Source: Roseiflexaceae bacterium
GTDB lineage: Bacteria; Chloroflexota; Chloroflexia; Chloroflexales; Roseiflexaceae
DNA length: 5,872 nt
Assembly: GCA_014381165.1 (NCBI GenBank)
Contig: JACMIM010000089.1
Span: 1 to 5,872 of the forward strand
Reading direction: 5' to 3'
Shown here: piece by piece, positions 5,005-5,872 of the stretch
Numbering within the stretch: the stretch's first letter is position 1
Layout of the letters: each line of letters opens with the position of its first letter
Translations under genes and position numbers: made by a program
Notes under the pieces: generated by a model
What the model was told of the DNA's origin: nothing
Databases searched by the model: none
What the model saw: the letters and a program-made list of their open reading frames with translations, nothing else

Positions 5005-5373
5005 ATGGCGAGCAGAACCGAGGAGATGGTGCGACATCTCAAGACAATGCAGATGAATACGCCTGACATTGAGGCTTCGGCTGTTGTGAGTGTTGATGGT
5101 CTAATCATGGCTTCCGCGCTACCTGCCGATGTCGAGGAAGATCGCGTTTCTGCAATGAGCGCCGCCATGCTGTCGCTTGGCGAGCGCATCGCCACTGAGT
5201 TGCGCCGTGGCCAGCTCGACCAGGTGTTTGTGCGCGGCGAGAATGGCTTTGTTTTACTCACCTCGATTGGCGATGAGGCCGTGCTTACAGCGCTTGCCCA
5301 TAGCAAAGCCAAGCTCGGGTTGGTCTTCCTCGATATGAAGCGCACGGCTAACGAACTCGTTCGGCTCGTGTAG
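5005..5373 (+). CDS. Roadblock/LC7 domain protein
   Basis: A single-domain protein of 122 residues, the normal length for this family. Roadblock/LC7 proteins are cytosolic homodimers that partner small GTPases; the MglB type acts as GAP for MglA in polarity and motility. Family signatures are DIEASAVVSVDGLIMASALP at 21-40 (second strand and turn), VEEDRVSAMSAAMLSLGER at 43-61 (first long helix), the strand region QVFVRGENGFVLLTSIG at 73-89, and the closing helix with KAKLGLVFLDMKRTANEL at 101-118. The ATG at 5005 has AGGAG 7 nt upstream, a strong site. No MglA-like GTPase is adjacent in the window, so the partner is unknown. It has its own promoter and leader hairpin upstream and a strong terminator 24 bp after the stop, so it is probably mostly monocistronic. 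Confidence 0.9.
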   Translation: MASRTEEMVRHLKTMQMNTPDIEASAVVSVDGLIMASALPADVEEDRVSAMSAAMLSLGERIATELRRGQLDQVFVRGENGFVLLTSIGDEAVLTALAHSKAKLGLVFLDMKRTANELVRLV

Positions 5374-5397
5374 ATTCTGCTGAAGCTGCTTTGCATA

Positions 5398-5426
5398 GGC
5401 CGGATGGGCTGCCATCTGGCCTTTTT
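5398..5426 (+). terminator. Rho-independent terminator after the roadblock gene
   Basis: GGCCGGATGG (5398-5407) pairs with CCATCTGGCC (5412-5421) over 10 bp, with one G-U pair, around the loop GCTG. TTTTT (5422-5426) follows directly. The T-run ends 14 bp before the corA start codon. Confidence 0.9.
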
Positions 5427-5440
5427 GTGTGCAGGATAGC

Positions 5441-5872
5441 ATGGAACAACGAACTCGCCCCATCCCGACCAGCACAAGCCTCGCCCGCCCGGCTACACGC
5501 CGCCGCGAGCTTGAGTATGATGGCCTGAGCTGGATCGATATCCCTCAACCAGTTAGCGCCGATATCACCTATCTACGCGAGCGGCTACGGCTTGACCCGC
5601 TTGCGCTTGATGATGTCCTTTCGACAATCCAGCGGCCCAAGCTCGACGTACATACCGAACAAGAGTATCTATTTCTAGTCGTTCACGTTCCGACGCTTGA
5701 CCGCGATCAGCATGTTATCAGCAGCGAAATCGATGTATTTGTCGGCGCTGACTTTGTGGTCACATGCCACGACAATAGCATGAAGCCATTGCGCCGCCTG
5801 TTCGCCGCCGCCGGTGGCGACGAGCAAGCACGACGCCAGTTGATGGCTCGCTGCCCAGGTTTTCTGCTCTAC
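5441..5872 (+). CDS. corA: CorA-family divalent metal-ion transporter, C-terminus beyond the right edge
   Basis: CorA proteins are homopentameric inner-membrane channels for Mg2+ (some Co2+ or Zn2+), with a large N-terminal cytosolic funnel and two C-terminal membrane helices ending in GMN. The 144 visible residues are all funnel domain. Recognisable family pieces are LDPLALDDVLSTIQRPKLD at 51-69, YLFLVVHVP at 76-84 and IDVFVGADFVVTCHD at 97-111, followed by the start of the helical part. The membrane helices and GMN motif are outside the window, so transport specificity cannot be judged, and a ZntB-like relative is not excluded. The ATG at 5441 has AGGA only 4 nt upstream, a short spacing. 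A strong terminator lies immediately before it, leaving no room for a promoter between the two. Confidence 0.88.
   Translation, partial: MEQRTRPIPTSTSLARPATRRRELEYDGLSWIDIPQPVSADITYLRERLRLDPLALDDVLSTIQRPKLDVHTEQEYLFLVVHVPTLDRDQHVISSEIDVFVGADFVVTCHDNSMKPLRRLFAAAGGDEQARRQLMARCPGFLLY

Overview
The window is about 5.9 kb of moderately GC-rich bacterial DNA. The GC-rich housekeeping genes, the short-period intergenic arrays with two-form units, and a stand-alone roadblock/LC7 gene beside a corA-type gene together suggest a filamentous Chloroflexota (Roseiflexus/Kouleothrix-like). This placement is inferred from style; no rRNA or other phylogenetic marker is present.

Left half, minus strand: larC (nickel-pincer cofactor synthesis, 2467-3696), then fabD (malonyl-CoA:ACP transacylase, 1180-2142), then fabF (beta-ketoacyl-ACP synthase II, 1-1008, running off the left edge). 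fabD has its own strong sigma70-type promoter (TTGACA-18-TATACT) and probably leads a fabD-fabF unit. The 171-bp gap between fabD and fabF is almost filled by two different tandem arrays: 13 units of 8 bp and 7 units of 7 bp. The 7-bp array supplies the fabD stop codon.

Right half, plus strand: an RNase Z-like metallo-beta-lactamase gene lacking the tRNase Z exosite (3997-4755); a roadblock/LC7 gene (5005-5373) with a good promoter and a leader hairpin; a Rho-independent terminator (5398-5426); and the start of a CorA-family divalent-cation transporter gene (5441 to the right edge).

The most notable content is intergenic. There are two unrelated miniature inverted-repeat elements (MITEs), each about 165 bp and each flanked by a perfect 10-bp target-site duplication. 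MITE-1 (2277-2442) lies between larC and fabD, and its duplication overlaps the -35 box of the fabD promoter. MITE-2 (3789-3950) lies between the divergent larC and MBL genes; it folds over most of its length and its duplication covers the candidate -10 region(s) there. Neither encodes a transposase, so both would depend on an enzyme encoded elsewhere. Both have landed in promoters, which makes the window a compact case of MITE insertion at regulatory DNA.
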